Positions 18,272-27,335 of a DNA stretch of 64,000 nucleotides are shown in pieces. The notes beneath the pieces were generated by a model. It ran no database searches, was not told the origin of the DNA, and saw only the letters and a list, made by a program, of their open reading frames with translations. The stretch covers positions 184,121-248,120 of the forward strand of contig WRAQ01000001.1 in NCBI GenBank assembly GCA_009780115.1, given 5' to 3'. Both the position numbers and the translations under genes were made by a program. Origin of the DNA: Lachnospiraceae bacterium. GTDB taxonomy: Bacteria; Bacillota; Clostridia; Lachnospirales; Lachnospiraceae. Within the stretch, counting starts at the first letter, position 1; the number at the start of each line of letters is the position of its first letter.

Positions 18272-19207
18272 ATGAAGTATGAATTAACCATTTTCGGCGT
18301 TAAAGATACAACAGAAAATATTATTGAATTTATTCACGAAAATATCCGCCCGGTAAATCTGGTCATTACAATAAACGAGGCTGTTACAGCAATAAATCAA
18401 GTTTCCGGCTATAAAGGGTTGAGTATTCTTTCAGAGAAATACGGCATACCTGTTTTTGAAGCCGACAGCTATTCTTTAAATGATGATAAAACAAAGGCTT
18501 TTTTGGCCAGCAATGATTTCAGTCTGGGAATTTCAATGGGATGGCAACGCCTGATGCCGAAATCAGTATTAGATAGTTTTTCTTATGGTATTTTTGGCTT
18601 TCATGGTAATAGCGGTTATCTGCCCTTTGGCCGGGGCCGTTCCCCTTTGAATTGGTCCATTTTGCTTGGTGATACCCGCTTTAACCTTAACCTTTTTCGT
18701 TATGACGAAAAAGCCGATAGCCCAAATGTTTTTGCGAATGAAATGTTTTCTTTGACCCCCCATGATGATATCCGCACTGCCCAATATAAAAATATGATTT
18801 GCTCAAAGAGGTTGATTCAGAAATTATTATTGGCTTATGATGATGCCGTAGCGAAAGGGATGCAAATCCCTATTAAGACCGAATCAAAGGATTTTGATTC
18901 ATGGTATCAAAAACGTACTGCTGCTGACGGGAAAATTGATTTTCAAATGAGGACCCGGGAAATTCATAATTTAATCAGGGCTGTCGGGGCACCGTTTCCG
19001 GGTGCCTGGTCCAATATCGGCGAAACAAAGATAATCATCTGGCAAGCTCATCCATTTGATGAAATGATTGATTTTTCAGATTACGCGCCGGGTGAGGTAA
19101 TTGATATTTTTGACAAGAAATTAATTATCCGTACGGTCGATGGCTCATTATTAATTGACCGGTATGAATGCGAAAAAGATATCTCTATCGGGGATATGAT
19201 TATTTAG
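18272..19207 (+). CDS. Formyltransferase-fold protein (Fmt/sugar N-formyltransferase-like)
   Basis: 311 aa from the ATG at 18272, chosen because GGAGG lies 5 nt before it; an ATG at 18257 lies upstream of that site. HGNSGYLPFGRGRSPLNW is the counterpart of the HpSLLPxyRGxxP block of 10-formyl-THF-dependent formyltransferases, and a C-terminal OB-like domain with RAVGAPFPGAW follows. The catalytic Asn two residues before the His is Gly here (FGFH), so activity may be altered. In this context N-formylation of an amino sugar is likely. Its 3' end overlaps the convergent deacetylase gene by 8 bp. Confidence 0.75.
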   Translation: MKYELTIFGVKDTTENIIEFIHENIRPVNLVITINEAVTAINQVSGYKGLSILSEKYGIPVFEADSYSLNDDKTKAFLASNDFSLGISMGWQRLMPKSVLDSFSYGIFGFHGNSGYLPFGRGRSPLNWSILLGDTRFNLNLFRYDEKADSPNVFANEMFSLTPHDDIRTAQYKNMICSKRLIQKLLLAYDDAVAKGMQIPIKTESKDFDSWYQKRTAADGKIDFQMRTREIHNLIRAVGAPFPGAWSNIGETKIIIWQAHPFDEMIDFSDYAPGEVIDIFDKKLIIRTVDGSLLIDRYECEKDISIGDMII

Positions 19208-19949
19208 TTAAAAAATATTCCCGGTATTCATTAAAGTCTTTACATTCATTATCAATGCTATTAACCATTTCTATGTATTTCTCATTTACTAATGTTTTAT
19301 AATTCTCAAAGTTGTCATAACCTTTTTTTGTCCAGGCAAAAGGATGGGTCAAAATTTGAATTTTGTCATAACTGTTAAGGGTTTTTTCATCGGGATAACC
19401 ATAACGCCAGATGTGATTGGCATCTGACAAATATTTAACTTTAAGATGCGAATCTTCTGAAAAATCATCAGTGAAAGTAAAAAAATCATCCTGATAAGCA
19501 TTAATAATACCGGGCAATTTTATATTGGCCCGCAAAATATTTTGATTGGGGCGGTGAACTGAAAATTGACTAATTTTGAACCCAAACATATCGCTTAATA
19601 TATTCATTTCTTTAATAATTTGTTTACGGATTAGTTTTAAATCAGTTAAACCATTAAGGGCGAAATGGAGACCAATCCGATGGCCGCGCTCATGCATATC
19701 CTTAATCATATCCATATTGCAGCGGGAAAGGATGTTATAGGAATTATTAGTCCATTGAAAAAAGTAATTGGCAGTAAAATCAAGGCTGTCCTCAATACGG
19801 GAAAGGGCATGGGCCCGGGTGACACTGAACTCAACGTCATGGCGCATGATGATAAACCGCTCACTTGTCATAGCCTTTTCATAACTTGAATCAAGCCCTG
19901 TCGCTTTAATTACCCGGATTATTTCTTTGTAATCATTGTATGAAAACAT
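19200..19949 (-). CDS. Polysaccharide deacetylase-like protein
   Basis: 249 aa, short NodB-like fold. IIMRHDVEFS gives the catalytic Asp and first acidic site, RIGLHFAL the metal histidine region, FSVHRPNQN and ILTHPFAW later barrel motifs. There is no signal peptide, so it would act on a cytoplasmic or lipid-linked substrate. GGAGAG precedes the ATG. Such genes often accompany formyl- and acyltransferases and could remove an acetyl group before the amine is modified. Confidence 0.75.
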   Translation of the reverse strand: MFSYNDYKEIIRVIKATGLDSSYEKAMTSERFIIMRHDVEFSVTRAHALSRIEDSLDFTANYFFQWTNNSYNILSRCNMDMIKDMHERGHRIGLHFALNGLTDLKLIRKQIIKEMNILSDMFGFKISQFSVHRPNQNILRANIKLPGIINAYQDDFFTFTDDFSEDSHLKVKYLSDANHIWRYGYPDEKTLNSYDKIQILTHPFAWTKKGYDNFENYKTLVNEKYIEMVNSIDNECKDFNEYREYFLTK

Positions 19950-19977
19950 TTCTTTCTCTCCTCGTAAACACTTTTTA

Positions 19978-21075
19978 TTAGTTAATTACACTTTCAATAT
20001 AATCTTTCCACTGCGCCGCGACTGCTTTAGTATTGCATTTTTCACTTATCTTGCGAGCGGCTTGGCCAAGTTTTTCGGCATAATCCGGGTCATCAAGCAG
20101 ACGACGGACAGCTTTTTCCAAAGCTATGTCATCCCGGACAGGGATAAGTAACCCGTTAATTCCATCAGTAATAAATTCCGCCGGGCCGCCGCAAGGGCAA
20201 TCGGTTGAGATGACCGGAAGCCCCAGCGCCATCGCTTCCATCATCGCATTTGGCATACCGTCCCAATCAGAATTATAGATATATAACGAAGCATTAACAA
20301 GCTCCCTTTCCAAATTGTCGCTGCCGCCCATTAGTTTAATGTAATCACCAGCTTTATTTGCAGCAATAATATTTTCCAGCTTTTTCTTTGTATTATCATT
20401 TGAGTTATTGCCATAAATTTTCAAGATGTAATCAGGATAATCATTATGGATTCTGATAAGGGTATTAATAATACCTGTCTGATTTTTTCGTTCTTCTAAT
20501 CTGCTTGAATGCACTATTTCTTTATTTCTTTTAAGCGGTGGTGCAACATGAATATATTTAGGATTTAACGGGTTAAAAATAACCCGTGATTTTTGCCGGA
20601 TTTTTGCCGGAAAAAAACTTTGCTGCTCTGCTGTTTGAAAGACACAGCCGGTCGCTTTAGGAAACAAAAATGATATTAGTATTTTCTGAATCAAGGAACC
20701 GTAATCTTTCGCCGGGTCATTTCTTGTTGATATAATAACCGGTACTAATTTCCCAAATGCAGCAACTAAAGCACGATAATTTTCATTACGGTTAAAGGAA
20801 ATCACGATATCCGGTTTTTCTGACTTAATCAAGATGCGTAAATATTTGATACGGAGCATAACTTTTGTAAGGCGGCCTTTTTTTTCATCAACATCCTTTA
20901 ATCCGACATGGACTCTTTTAATTAAAGGATTTAAAATAAATTCTTTTTCACCATACCACTCGGTTGCAATAATAACATTATAATCAGTCCCGGCAAATTG
21001 ATTGGCCAAATTGGAAACAACCCGCTCTGTACCTCCCTGGTCAAGGGTATTTAAATGGAATAATATTTTTTTCAC
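19978..21075 (-). CDS. Glycosyltransferase family 4
   Basis: 365 aa GT-B protein. The start HLNTLDQGGTERV carries the acceptor-side glycine loop, SSRLEERKNQ starts the donor domain, and DWDGMPNAMMEAMALGLPVISTDCPCGGPAEFI is the E/D-x7-E nucleotide-binding block. It shares STRNDP, FQTAEQQSFFP and CPCGGPAE features with the enzyme at 4324-5406. The start is GTG with AGGAG 7 nt upstream. Confidence 0.9.
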   Translation of the reverse strand: MKKILFHLNTLDQGGTERVVSNLANQFAGTDYNVIIATEWYGEKEFILNPLIKRVHVGLKDVDEKKGRLTKVMLRIKYLRILIKSEKPDIVISFNRNENYRALVAAFGKLVPVIISTRNDPAKDYGSLIQKILISFLFPKATGCVFQTAEQQSFFPAKIRQKSRVIFNPLNPKYIHVAPPLKRNKEIVHSSRLEERKNQTGIINTLIRIHNDYPDYILKIYGNNSNDNTKKKLENIIAANKAGDYIKLMGGSDNLERELVNASLYIYNSDWDGMPNAMMEAMALGLPVISTDCPCGGPAEFITDGINGLLIPVRDDIALEKAVRRLLDDPDYAEKLGQAARKISEKCNTKAVAAQWKDYIESVIN

Positions 21076-21118
21076 TCTTTCACTCCTGATGCCTGCGGAT
21101 TTTTTGACCTTAGCATCA

Positions 21119-23449
21119 TTATATAATCAAATCATTGATGCGGTCAACATAGGCATCATTTGTGAAATCCCCTGCCCTTTTAATCGCTGATTGCCGGTAT
21201 TTTTCCAGTAATCCGGGGTCAGATAAGAGCTTTATCACTATCGCACTAATTTTTTTCTCGGCTTCTATAATATTATTAGCATTAAGATTTTTTTCTTCAT
21301 TCATAACCGGGACTAATACACCATACTCTCCCCATAAAACATCTTCATCTTGATATATCTTAAACCGCCCGGTTTCATTTGGTGCATTTTCTAAAAGTAT
21401 CTCCGCCGGCCCGGTCCGGCAATCGCAAGCTACCACTGCCATACCCATCGCCATCGCTTCGATTAAGGCATTCGGGAATCCTTCCATTAATGAATTAAGC
21501 AGATATATCGTCCCCTTTTTTAAATATTGATATGGATTTTTTTGCATCCCGGTAAAAAATACTTTGTCAGAAATCCCTAAATCAGCCGCAAGTTTCCGAT
21601 ATTCGCTGAATTTACCTGCACCAAGAATGGTAAGCCGTGCTTGCGGAAACTTTTTTTGCACCAGATAAAATATTTTGATTGTATGCCAATAACCTTTAAT
21701 ATCATCATCACGCCCCATTGACATAATATGAATAAATGGATTAGTTTTTTCGTCTTCATCAGGCCATGGCCATATTGGTTCACTACTTTCAGCAAGTTGC
21801 TTTATTTCTTTTATATCGTAAGGGTTATAAAGGGCAATTGCTTTATTATAAGAATATTTTTCCCGAAATTCCCCGACAATAAATTGCGAACAACAAATTA
21901 AAAGGTCTGCTTTCCTCATAAATAAACGAAGCTTAAATTTTTCCCCCATGTCCATATAACTGCGGATACCAAGCCATGTTTTTGTAAATTTCCCTTTTGA
22001 CAAGGCATTAACGATATTTGCAGTTGCGCCGAAACTGTAAGCTATATCAGGCTTGTGAGTACGTTTTAATTTTCTTAATATGATAGTCCGGATAAAAATA
22101 TTGCCTAGTTTGTTAATTAGGCCCTGCTTAACACCTCGTTTAATATCAATAATTTTTAAACCACTAACATCAAAGGCTATCTTGCCCGAATCAAATAAAA
22201 CAATACTTACATCGTAAAAGGGTGAAAGCAGCCTGGCTGTATTTACACAGACACGTTCAAAACCGCCTTGGCAAAGTGTCGGCGAAATCAACATGATTTT
22301 CTTTTTTTTCTTATCTTCTTTGTTTTCCTTAAGTGAAGCTATACTTCCGCTTAAATAAAAATTTTCCATCTTTTTTGCCTGGATGCTTGCATCAAATCCG
22401 GCCGCTTTAATTTCACCCGCCATTTTTATCCGTTTATACTCACATGTCTTAATAATAAATTCCGCCCATTTTATTGGTTCGTTTTTTATGCTCATTGCTT
22501 TAATATTTTCCGTAACCATAACTTCATCGGCAATTGTATCAGAAATCAAGCACTTAAGGCCGCTTGTCTGTGCTTCAACAACAACACCCGGCAGACCTTC
22601 GAAAAAAGAGGGAAAAACAAAATAATCCATTGCCTGATAATATTTCCATGGTTCATCAACCCGGCCGGCGTATACAATTTTTTCCGCAATACCCATCTGT
22701 CTTGCGGCGATTTGAAAATCTTCTTTACCGTTACCATCGCCAACTAAAAACAAACAAGATTCCGGTTTTTGTTTTTGAACTTCATAAAATACTTTAAGCA
22801 AATACTTATGATTTTTCTGATAATCAAACCGGCCGACATGGCCAATAACAAACTTTCCGTTAAGGCCAAATTTATCGCGCAAGTCAGTCCTTGAGGTTTC
22901 GTCATATTCAAATTTTTCAGTTTCTATTGCATTAGGAATATAGGTTATTTTCCCTTTTTCCCACGCTTTTCTGCCGAATACTGCTATCCCGGCAATACGT
23001 GAGCAAGCAAAAAGATGATCCGCTATCCGGTTAAGCCGGAATTGAAATAAATGAGTCAGAACCCCCTTTAATCCCGGGTCGACCCCGGCGTTGCGGGAAT
23101 GGGCTATTGTCACCGGGACCCCGGCTTTTTTCGCAATCGGCAAAAAAATCGCTGCTGAACTGGTAAGATGCCCTTGAATCATCTTGAAATCGTGGTGCAC
23201 ACGGAAAAACTCCCGGACAGCTTTACGGTAAGAAAAATAATTATAGATAAAAAAACGGGGAATCCGGTAAACCCGACCGCCCATACTTAGAATTTCAGCT
23301 TCATAATGACTGGTTTTCTTATTATTTATTAAGAAATCAAACTGCACTTTTTCCCGGTTGATGTTGCGGTACAAATCCATTGTCCGGCTTTCAGCACCGC
23401 CGCGGTTAACCGAAGCAAGGACATGCAGGATACGAATCGGTTTAGACAT
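21119..23449 (-). CDS. Tandem two-domain GT4 glycosyltransferase
   Basis: 776 aa from the ATG at 23449, preceded by GGAAGG; the open frame extends 27 codons upstream only because it runs through a repeat element. Two complete GT4 modules are fused: module 1 (about 1-365) starts RILHVLASVNRGGAES and ends FFEGLPGVVVEAQ; module 2 (about 375-776) starts KIMLISPTLCQGGFERV and ends EGFPNALIEAMAMGM. A lysine-rich linker joins them. The fusion predicts two consecutive sugar additions by one polypeptide. Confidence 0.85.
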   Translation of the reverse strand: MSKPIRILHVLASVNRGGAESRTMDLYRNINREKVQFDFLINNKKTSHYEAEILSMGGRVYRIPRFFIYNYFSYRKAVREFFRVHHDFKMIQGHLTSSAAIFLPIAKKAGVPVTIAHSRNAGVDPGLKGVLTHLFQFRLNRIADHLFACSRIAGIAVFGRKAWEKGKITYIPNAIETEKFEYDETSRTDLRDKFGLNGKFVIGHVGRFDYQKNHKYLLKVFYEVQKQKPESCLFLVGDGNGKEDFQIAARQMGIAEKIVYAGRVDEPWKYYQAMDYFVFPSFFEGLPGVVVEAQTSGLKCLISDTIADEVMVTENIKAMSIKNEPIKWAEFIIKTCEYKRIKMAGEIKAAGFDASIQAKKMENFYLSGSIASLKENKEDKKKKKIMLISPTLCQGGFERVCVNTARLLSPFYDVSIVLFDSGKIAFDVSGLKIIDIKRGVKQGLINKLGNIFIRTIILRKLKRTHKPDIAYSFGATANIVNALSKGKFTKTWLGIRSYMDMGEKFKLRLFMRKADLLICCSQFIVGEFREKYSYNKAIALYNPYDIKEIKQLAESSEPIWPWPDEDEKTNPFIHIMSMGRDDDIKGYWHTIKIFYLVQKKFPQARLTILGAGKFSEYRKLAADLGISDKVFFTGMQKNPYQYLKKGTIYLLNSLMEGFPNALIEAMAMGMAVVACDCRTGPAEILLENAPNETGRFKIYQDEDVLWGEYGVLVPVMNEEKNLNANNIIEAEKKISAIVIKLLSDPGLLEKYRQSAIKRAGDFTNDAYVDRINDLII

Positions 23450-23490
23450 AACTAACCTTCCATGCCGCGCTATGCACGACTTCAAATCGC

Positions 23491-23580
23491 AGAAAAATGC
23501 CGCTTTTTGACATTCTTCCAAACGAAGCATTAGATTTTTTAGTTGGCTTTCTTTGCCGGCTTAGAGAATCTCTTCGTTTT
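23491..23580. repeat. Two-hairpin intergenic element, family R1 (copy b)
   Basis: The second hairpin is AACGAAG..AGATTTTTTAGTTGGC with GCCGGCTTAGAGAATCTCTTCGTT; the first (AGAAAAATG with CATTCTTC) has one mismatch. The right end overlaps the TAA of the nucleotide-sugar dehydrogenase gene. Arms differ from copy a (10542) but stay paired. Confidence 0.65.
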
Positions 23581-24895
23581 ATAAACGCCAATAAATATAT
23601 TCTTCGGCCTCATAATCCTTACGTTCAAATATACCTTTTAAATCAATAAAAACTTTTTTCTGATTATCCTGTTTAAAGAAAGTATCTATTTTTGTTTTAT
23701 CAAAAGCCATAAATTGATCATGGGCAACAGCAATGACCACCGCATCCATATTTTTTATATCTTCTATCTCTGAAAAATCGATATTGTAGAATTGCTTTGC
23801 TTCTTCTAAATCTGCTTCCGGGTCAATTACTAATGGTTTAATTCCATATTCCGCCAATTCTTTGTAAATATCAATAACTTTGGTATTGCGGGTATCCGGG
23901 CAATTTTCTTTGAAGGTAAAGCCCAGGATTGCGACATTCGCATTTTTAACCGGAATATCGGCTTTGATTAAATTTTTCACCAGGCTTTCTGCTACATATT
24001 TACCCATATCGTCATTGATACGGCGGCCGGCAAGAATTATTTGTGAATGATAACCCATTTCTTCGGCTTTATAAGTCAGGTAATAGGGGTCAACGCCAAT
24101 GCAATGCCCCCCGACAAGGCCGGGGAAAAATTTGAGGAAATTCCATTTTGTACCGGCGGCTTTAAGAACTGCTTTGGTATCAATTCCCATTTTGTTGAAA
24201 ATAATCGAAAGTTCATTCATAAAAGCGATATTGATATCACGTTGGCTGTTTTCAATGACCTTGGCGGCTTCAGCGACACGGATTGATTCGGCGCGGTAAA
24301 CCCCGGCCTCAACTACCAATTCATAAACTTTTGCAATAATTTCAAGTGATTCTTCATCCGTCCCGGCAACTACTTTGATAATTGTTTCAAGACGGTGAAC
24401 CTTGTCACCGGGATTAATCCGTTCCGGTGAATAACCTACTTTGAAGTCAATTCCGCATTTAAGGCCTGATGCTTTTTCGAGAATGGGAATACAGATATCT
24501 TCAGTAACCCCGGGATATACCGTTGATTCAAAAACAACAATTGAGCCTTTAACAAGATTTTCACCCAAAATTAAGCTGGCGCCTTTGAGTGGTGACAAAT
24601 CAGGAATATTGTCTTCTGTAACCGGGGTTGGCACCGCTACGATGTGAAACTTTGCCTGCTTTAGGTGACTTGCATCGGAAGTAAATTCAACCGTGGTATT
24701 TTTAATGGTATCATTGCCTACTTCTTTGGTTGGGTCGATCCCGGATTTGTAAAGTTCAATTTTTTCTTTATTTAAGTCAAAACCAACCACTTTTGCTTTA
24801 TTTGCAAATGCAACGGCAATTGGCATTCCGACATAACCTAACCCGATTAAGGATATCTTTTCATCACCGGAAACAATTTTTTCAAATAGATTCAT
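23579..24895 (-). CDS. UDP-N-acetyl-hexosamine 6-dehydrogenase (WbpA/WbpO/TviB type)
   Basis: 438 aa nucleotide-sugar dehydrogenase. ISLIGLGYVGMPIA is the NAD-binding turn, VFESTVYPG the second strand region, VAEAAKVIEN the helix with catalytic Lys, and GGHCIGVDPYYL carries the catalytic Cys; CIGVDPYYL is typical of UDP-GlcNAc/GalNAc/ManNAc dehydrogenases. It oxidises C6 twice to a HexNAc uronic acid. That acid is a plausible target for the asparagine-synthase-like amidotransferases here. It overlaps the upstream GT4 gene by 4 bp. Confidence 0.9.
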   Translation of the reverse strand: MNLFEKIVSGDEKISLIGLGYVGMPIAVAFANKAKVVGFDLNKEKIELYKSGIDPTKEVGNDTIKNTTVEFTSDASHLKQAKFHIVAVPTPVTEDNIPDLSPLKGASLILGENLVKGSIVVFESTVYPGVTEDICIPILEKASGLKCGIDFKVGYSPERINPGDKVHRLETIIKVVAGTDEESLEIIAKVYELVVEAGVYRAESIRVAEAAKVIENSQRDINIAFMNELSIIFNKMGIDTKAVLKAAGTKWNFLKFFPGLVGGHCIGVDPYYLTYKAEEMGYHSQIILAGRRINDDMGKYVAESLVKNLIKADIPVKNANVAILGFTFKENCPDTRNTKVIDIYKELAEYGIKPLVIDPEADLEEAKQFYNIDFSEIEDIKNMDAVVIAVAHDQFMAFDKTKIDTFFKQDNQKKVFIDLKGIFERKDYEAEEYIYWRL

Positions 24896-25989
24896 TTTAA
24901 TACCTCATTTATTTCTTCTATATAGGCTAAAACCACTTTTTCGCGGTCGAACTCTTTTCCCATTTTTTCCCGGGCTTTCCGGCCCATTAAGGCCCGCTCT
25001 GATTCGGGAATTGCCATGAATTTTTTGAGTGCCTGGATTAAGCTATCGCTATTAGATTTTTCAAAACCAAAACCGGTTTCACCCTCATCGAAAACCTCAC
25101 GGCAACCGGCAATATTTGAAGCGATAATTGGGCGCCCGGTAGCTGATGCCTCAAGCAATACATTTGACATTCCTTCATGATAAGTCGGAAGGACAATTGC
25201 GCTTGCCTGCTTATAATATTCCCGGACATCGGGCAGGAACCCATACTGTTCAATAATACCACGGACTTCCATTTGGTCAAGCTGATTTTGATAATCTTCC
25301 TCACAAAAACCTAAAACTTTAAAATGAATATTTTCACTATGCAAAACTTCGGCGGCAGTAAGAAACTCTTCAATTCCCTTTTCTTTCATAATCCGCCCGA
25401 CAAATAAAAAATTAAAACCGTCCATTTGCGGATATGGCTCCATCCGGAAATTCTGAAGATTTACCCCTGAACCACTGACCAAACGGCTCTTTTTTCCCTT
25501 AATCCGGTATTTAGCAAACAAATTCATATCTTCGGCATTCTCAAAAAACAAACACGATGATTTTTTTAACCCGCATCTTTGTAAAATAATAATCAGCCGC
25601 TTAACGATTTTTTTCCCTCTAAAAGTACTGCCTAACCCGGTAATTACCGAAAGATAAGGAACCTTAAGCCTACGGCAGGCAAACCCGCCGTAAACATTCG
25701 GTTTGATGGTGAAAGTCAATACCAAATCCGGTTTAACTCTTTTGATAATCCGGCGATAATCACGTATCAGTTTAATATCTTCACGGGGATTCATGCCCCG
25801 GCGGTTAATCGGGGTAATTATTAGTTCGCAGCCTAAATCTCTAAGTTCAGCCGCCTTAGCTGCATCCGGAATAACGCAAATTACATGGTATTCATTGATT
25901 AAGCGCTTTAATAATTCACCGCGAAAATCATATAGTCCGGCCGAAAAATTGGCAAGTATTAAGATAGTTTTTTTACTCTTTTGTGACAT
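24892..25989 (-). CDS. PglA-like GT4 glycosyltransferase
   Basis: 365 aa. TILILANFSAGLYDFRGEL, TFTIKPNVYGG and VITGLGSTF are typical of the PglA/WbpH group, which adds GalNAc or related HexNAc to an undecaprenyl-diphosphate bacillosamine or FucNAc. The donor-domain block is YHEGMSNVLLEASATGRP. It directly follows PglC-, PglD-like genes, as in Campylobacter pgl loci. There is no ribosome binding site; a promoter -10 box lies 6 nt before the ATG. Confidence 0.8.
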   Translation of the reverse strand: MSQKSKKTILILANFSAGLYDFRGELLKRLINEYHVICVIPDAAKAAELRDLGCELIITPINRRGMNPREDIKLIRDYRRIIKRVKPDLVLTFTIKPNVYGGFACRRLKVPYLSVITGLGSTFRGKKIVKRLIIILQRCGLKKSSCLFFENAEDMNLFAKYRIKGKKSRLVSGSGVNLQNFRMEPYPQMDGFNFLFVGRIMKEKGIEEFLTAAEVLHSENIHFKVLGFCEEDYQNQLDQMEVRGIIEQYGFLPDVREYYKQASAIVLPTYHEGMSNVLLEASATGRPIIASNIAGCREVFDEGETGFGFEKSNSDSLIQALKKFMAIPESERALMGRKAREKMGKEFDREKVVLAYIEEINEVLK

Positions 25990-25995
25990 CTACAC

Positions 25996-26024
25996 ATCAT
26001 ACCATAAGGTTTCAATTTTTACAA
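25996..26024 (-). promoter_or_regulatory. Sigma-A promoter for PglA-like gene, leaderless geometry
   Basis: On the minus strand TTGTAA (26019-26024), 17 bp spacer, TATGAT (25996-26001), then 6 nt to the ATG at 25989. The layout is the same as at 6810 and 52755. Confidence 0.65.
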
Positions 26025-26028
26025 TTAA

Positions 26029-26670
26029 TTATAGTGGTTTTGCCGGGACCCCAACAGCGGTACAATCCGGCGGGATATCCCGGGTCACGACAGCACCGGC
26101 GCCGATAATCGTATTTGCGCCAATGCTTTTCCCTTGAATAATCTTTACTCCGGCCCCAATTTCGCACCCTGCCCCAATCCGGACATTTCCTGATACAATC
26201 GCCCCGGGATATAGGGTGACATAATCATCGATTTCGACATCGTGCCCAACTGTACAAGCAGAATTTAAGATCACAAAATCGCCGACTTTAATATTAACCG
26301 TCAGGATATCTTCAAGACAAAAGATACAACCTTGGCCAAACGTCACAAATTCAGAATATTTAACGCTTTTTGCGAAAAAGTTGGGGAAACTGATCAAGGG
26401 GTTTATTTTTAAGGTTTGATAAATCTTTTTTCTGATTTCCGGATTAGCAACGCAAATAATGACACAAGTGTCATGTTTTCGGTCTAACAACCATTGTTCA
26501 TTATCAATAACTGGAAAGCCATTAACATTTTTTCCTTTAAGTGCCGGGTCAGCATCAATAAATCCTAAAATATTGTACGTATTAGTAGTCTGATTAACTT
26601 CATTTAATTGCCACATAACTTCCCGGCCAAGGCCGCCGGCCCCGATTATTACAAGGTCTTTTTGCTTCAT
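26029..26670 (-). CDS. PglD-like NeuD-family sugar O/N-acyltransferase
   Basis: 213 aa from the ATG at 26670 (GGGAG 9 nt upstream; 1 nt after the PglC-like stop). An N-terminal Rossmann-like half (LVIIGAGGLGREV) is followed by a left-handed beta helix of hexapeptide repeats; TVGHDVEID holds the catalytic His, and the end AVGVPAKPL is conserved. It would acetylate the 4-amino group of UDP-4-amino-sugar to give UDP-diNAcBac. It is also the only nearby acetyltransferase that could stand in for the missing PseH. Confidence 0.85.
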   Translation of the reverse strand: MKQKDLVIIGAGGLGREVMWQLNEVNQTTNTYNILGFIDADPALKGKNVNGFPVIDNEQWLLDRKHDTCVIICVANPEIRKKIYQTLKINPLISFPNFFAKSVKYSEFVTFGQGCIFCLEDILTVNIKVGDFVILNSACTVGHDVEIDDYVTLYPGAIVSGNVRIGAGCEIGAGVKIIQGKSIGANTIIGAGAVVTRDIPPDCTAVGVPAKPL

Positions 26671-26671
26671 T

Positions 26672-27277
26672 TTACTCTTCTCCCGTAAAATACTCCATCG
26701 TCGCTGCCGTCGCACTACTTATCCCATCACTCTTTATAACTGTTTTGATTGTCTTAAAAAATATTCTCATATCTAGTATAAATGAAACATTTTCACTGTA
26801 CCAAGTATCCATCGCAAATTTCTCCGGCCAAGTAACCGCGTTCCGGCCATTAACCTGGGCATAACCGGTAAAACCCGGGCGGACGTCATGCCGCTTGCGT
26901 TGATTTTCGTTATAAAGGGGCAGGTATTGGACGAGAAGCGGGCGCGGGCCGATAATCGCAAGATCGCCTTTGATAATATTAAGCAGTTGCGGTAGTTCAT
27001 CAAGGGAAGTCCGCCGCAAAAATAAACCAAACGATGTTAATCGCTTGTCATCAGGCAGTAAATCACCATTTTCATCTTTCTCATTCGTCATCGTCCGGAA
27101 TTTGTAAATTTTGAAAATTTTTTCTTTATATCCCGGGCGGAGCTGGGTAAAAACTGCCGGATGGCCCATTTTTATCCGCACGATAATCCAAAGTATGAGA
27201 AGAAATGGTGAGAGAATTATTAAAGCCACCAGCGCTAAGGAAAAATCAAAACATCGTTTTAAGCAATTTTTGTACAT
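26672..27277 (-). CDS. PglC-like phosphoglycosyltransferase
   Basis: 201 aa, the minimal monotopic PGT fold. One N-terminal re-entrant hydrophobic segment (about residues 12-32), then KFRTM, the catalytic Asp-Glu in LDELPQL, IGPRPLL and DVRPGFTGYAQVNGRN. It transfers a sugar phosphate, expected to be diNAcBac-1-P, from UDP to undecaprenyl phosphate, starting a lipid-linked glycan. A second, larger initiating enzyme is encoded at 47813-49159. Confidence 0.9.
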   Translation of the reverse strand: MYKNCLKRCFDFSLALVALIILSPFLLILWIIVRIKMGHPAVFTQLRPGYKEKIFKIYKFRTMTNEKDENGDLLPDDKRLTSFGLFLRRTSLDELPQLLNIIKGDLAIIGPRPLLVQYLPLYNENQRKRHDVRPGFTGYAQVNGRNAVTWPEKFAMDTWYSENVSFILDMRIFFKTIKTVIKSDGISSATAATMEYFTGEE

Positions 27278-27335
27278 TTATAGTCCTACTCCGCGTGTGA
27301 CCTTTCTGCACTTCGCCGTCAGACACGCTCACGGC

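Noticed and set aside
23450..23530. 27-codon N-terminal extension of the tandem GT4 protein
   Set aside because: It runs through intergenic repeat sequence; the ATG at 23449 has GGAAGG in front and begins at the normal GT4 N-terminus.
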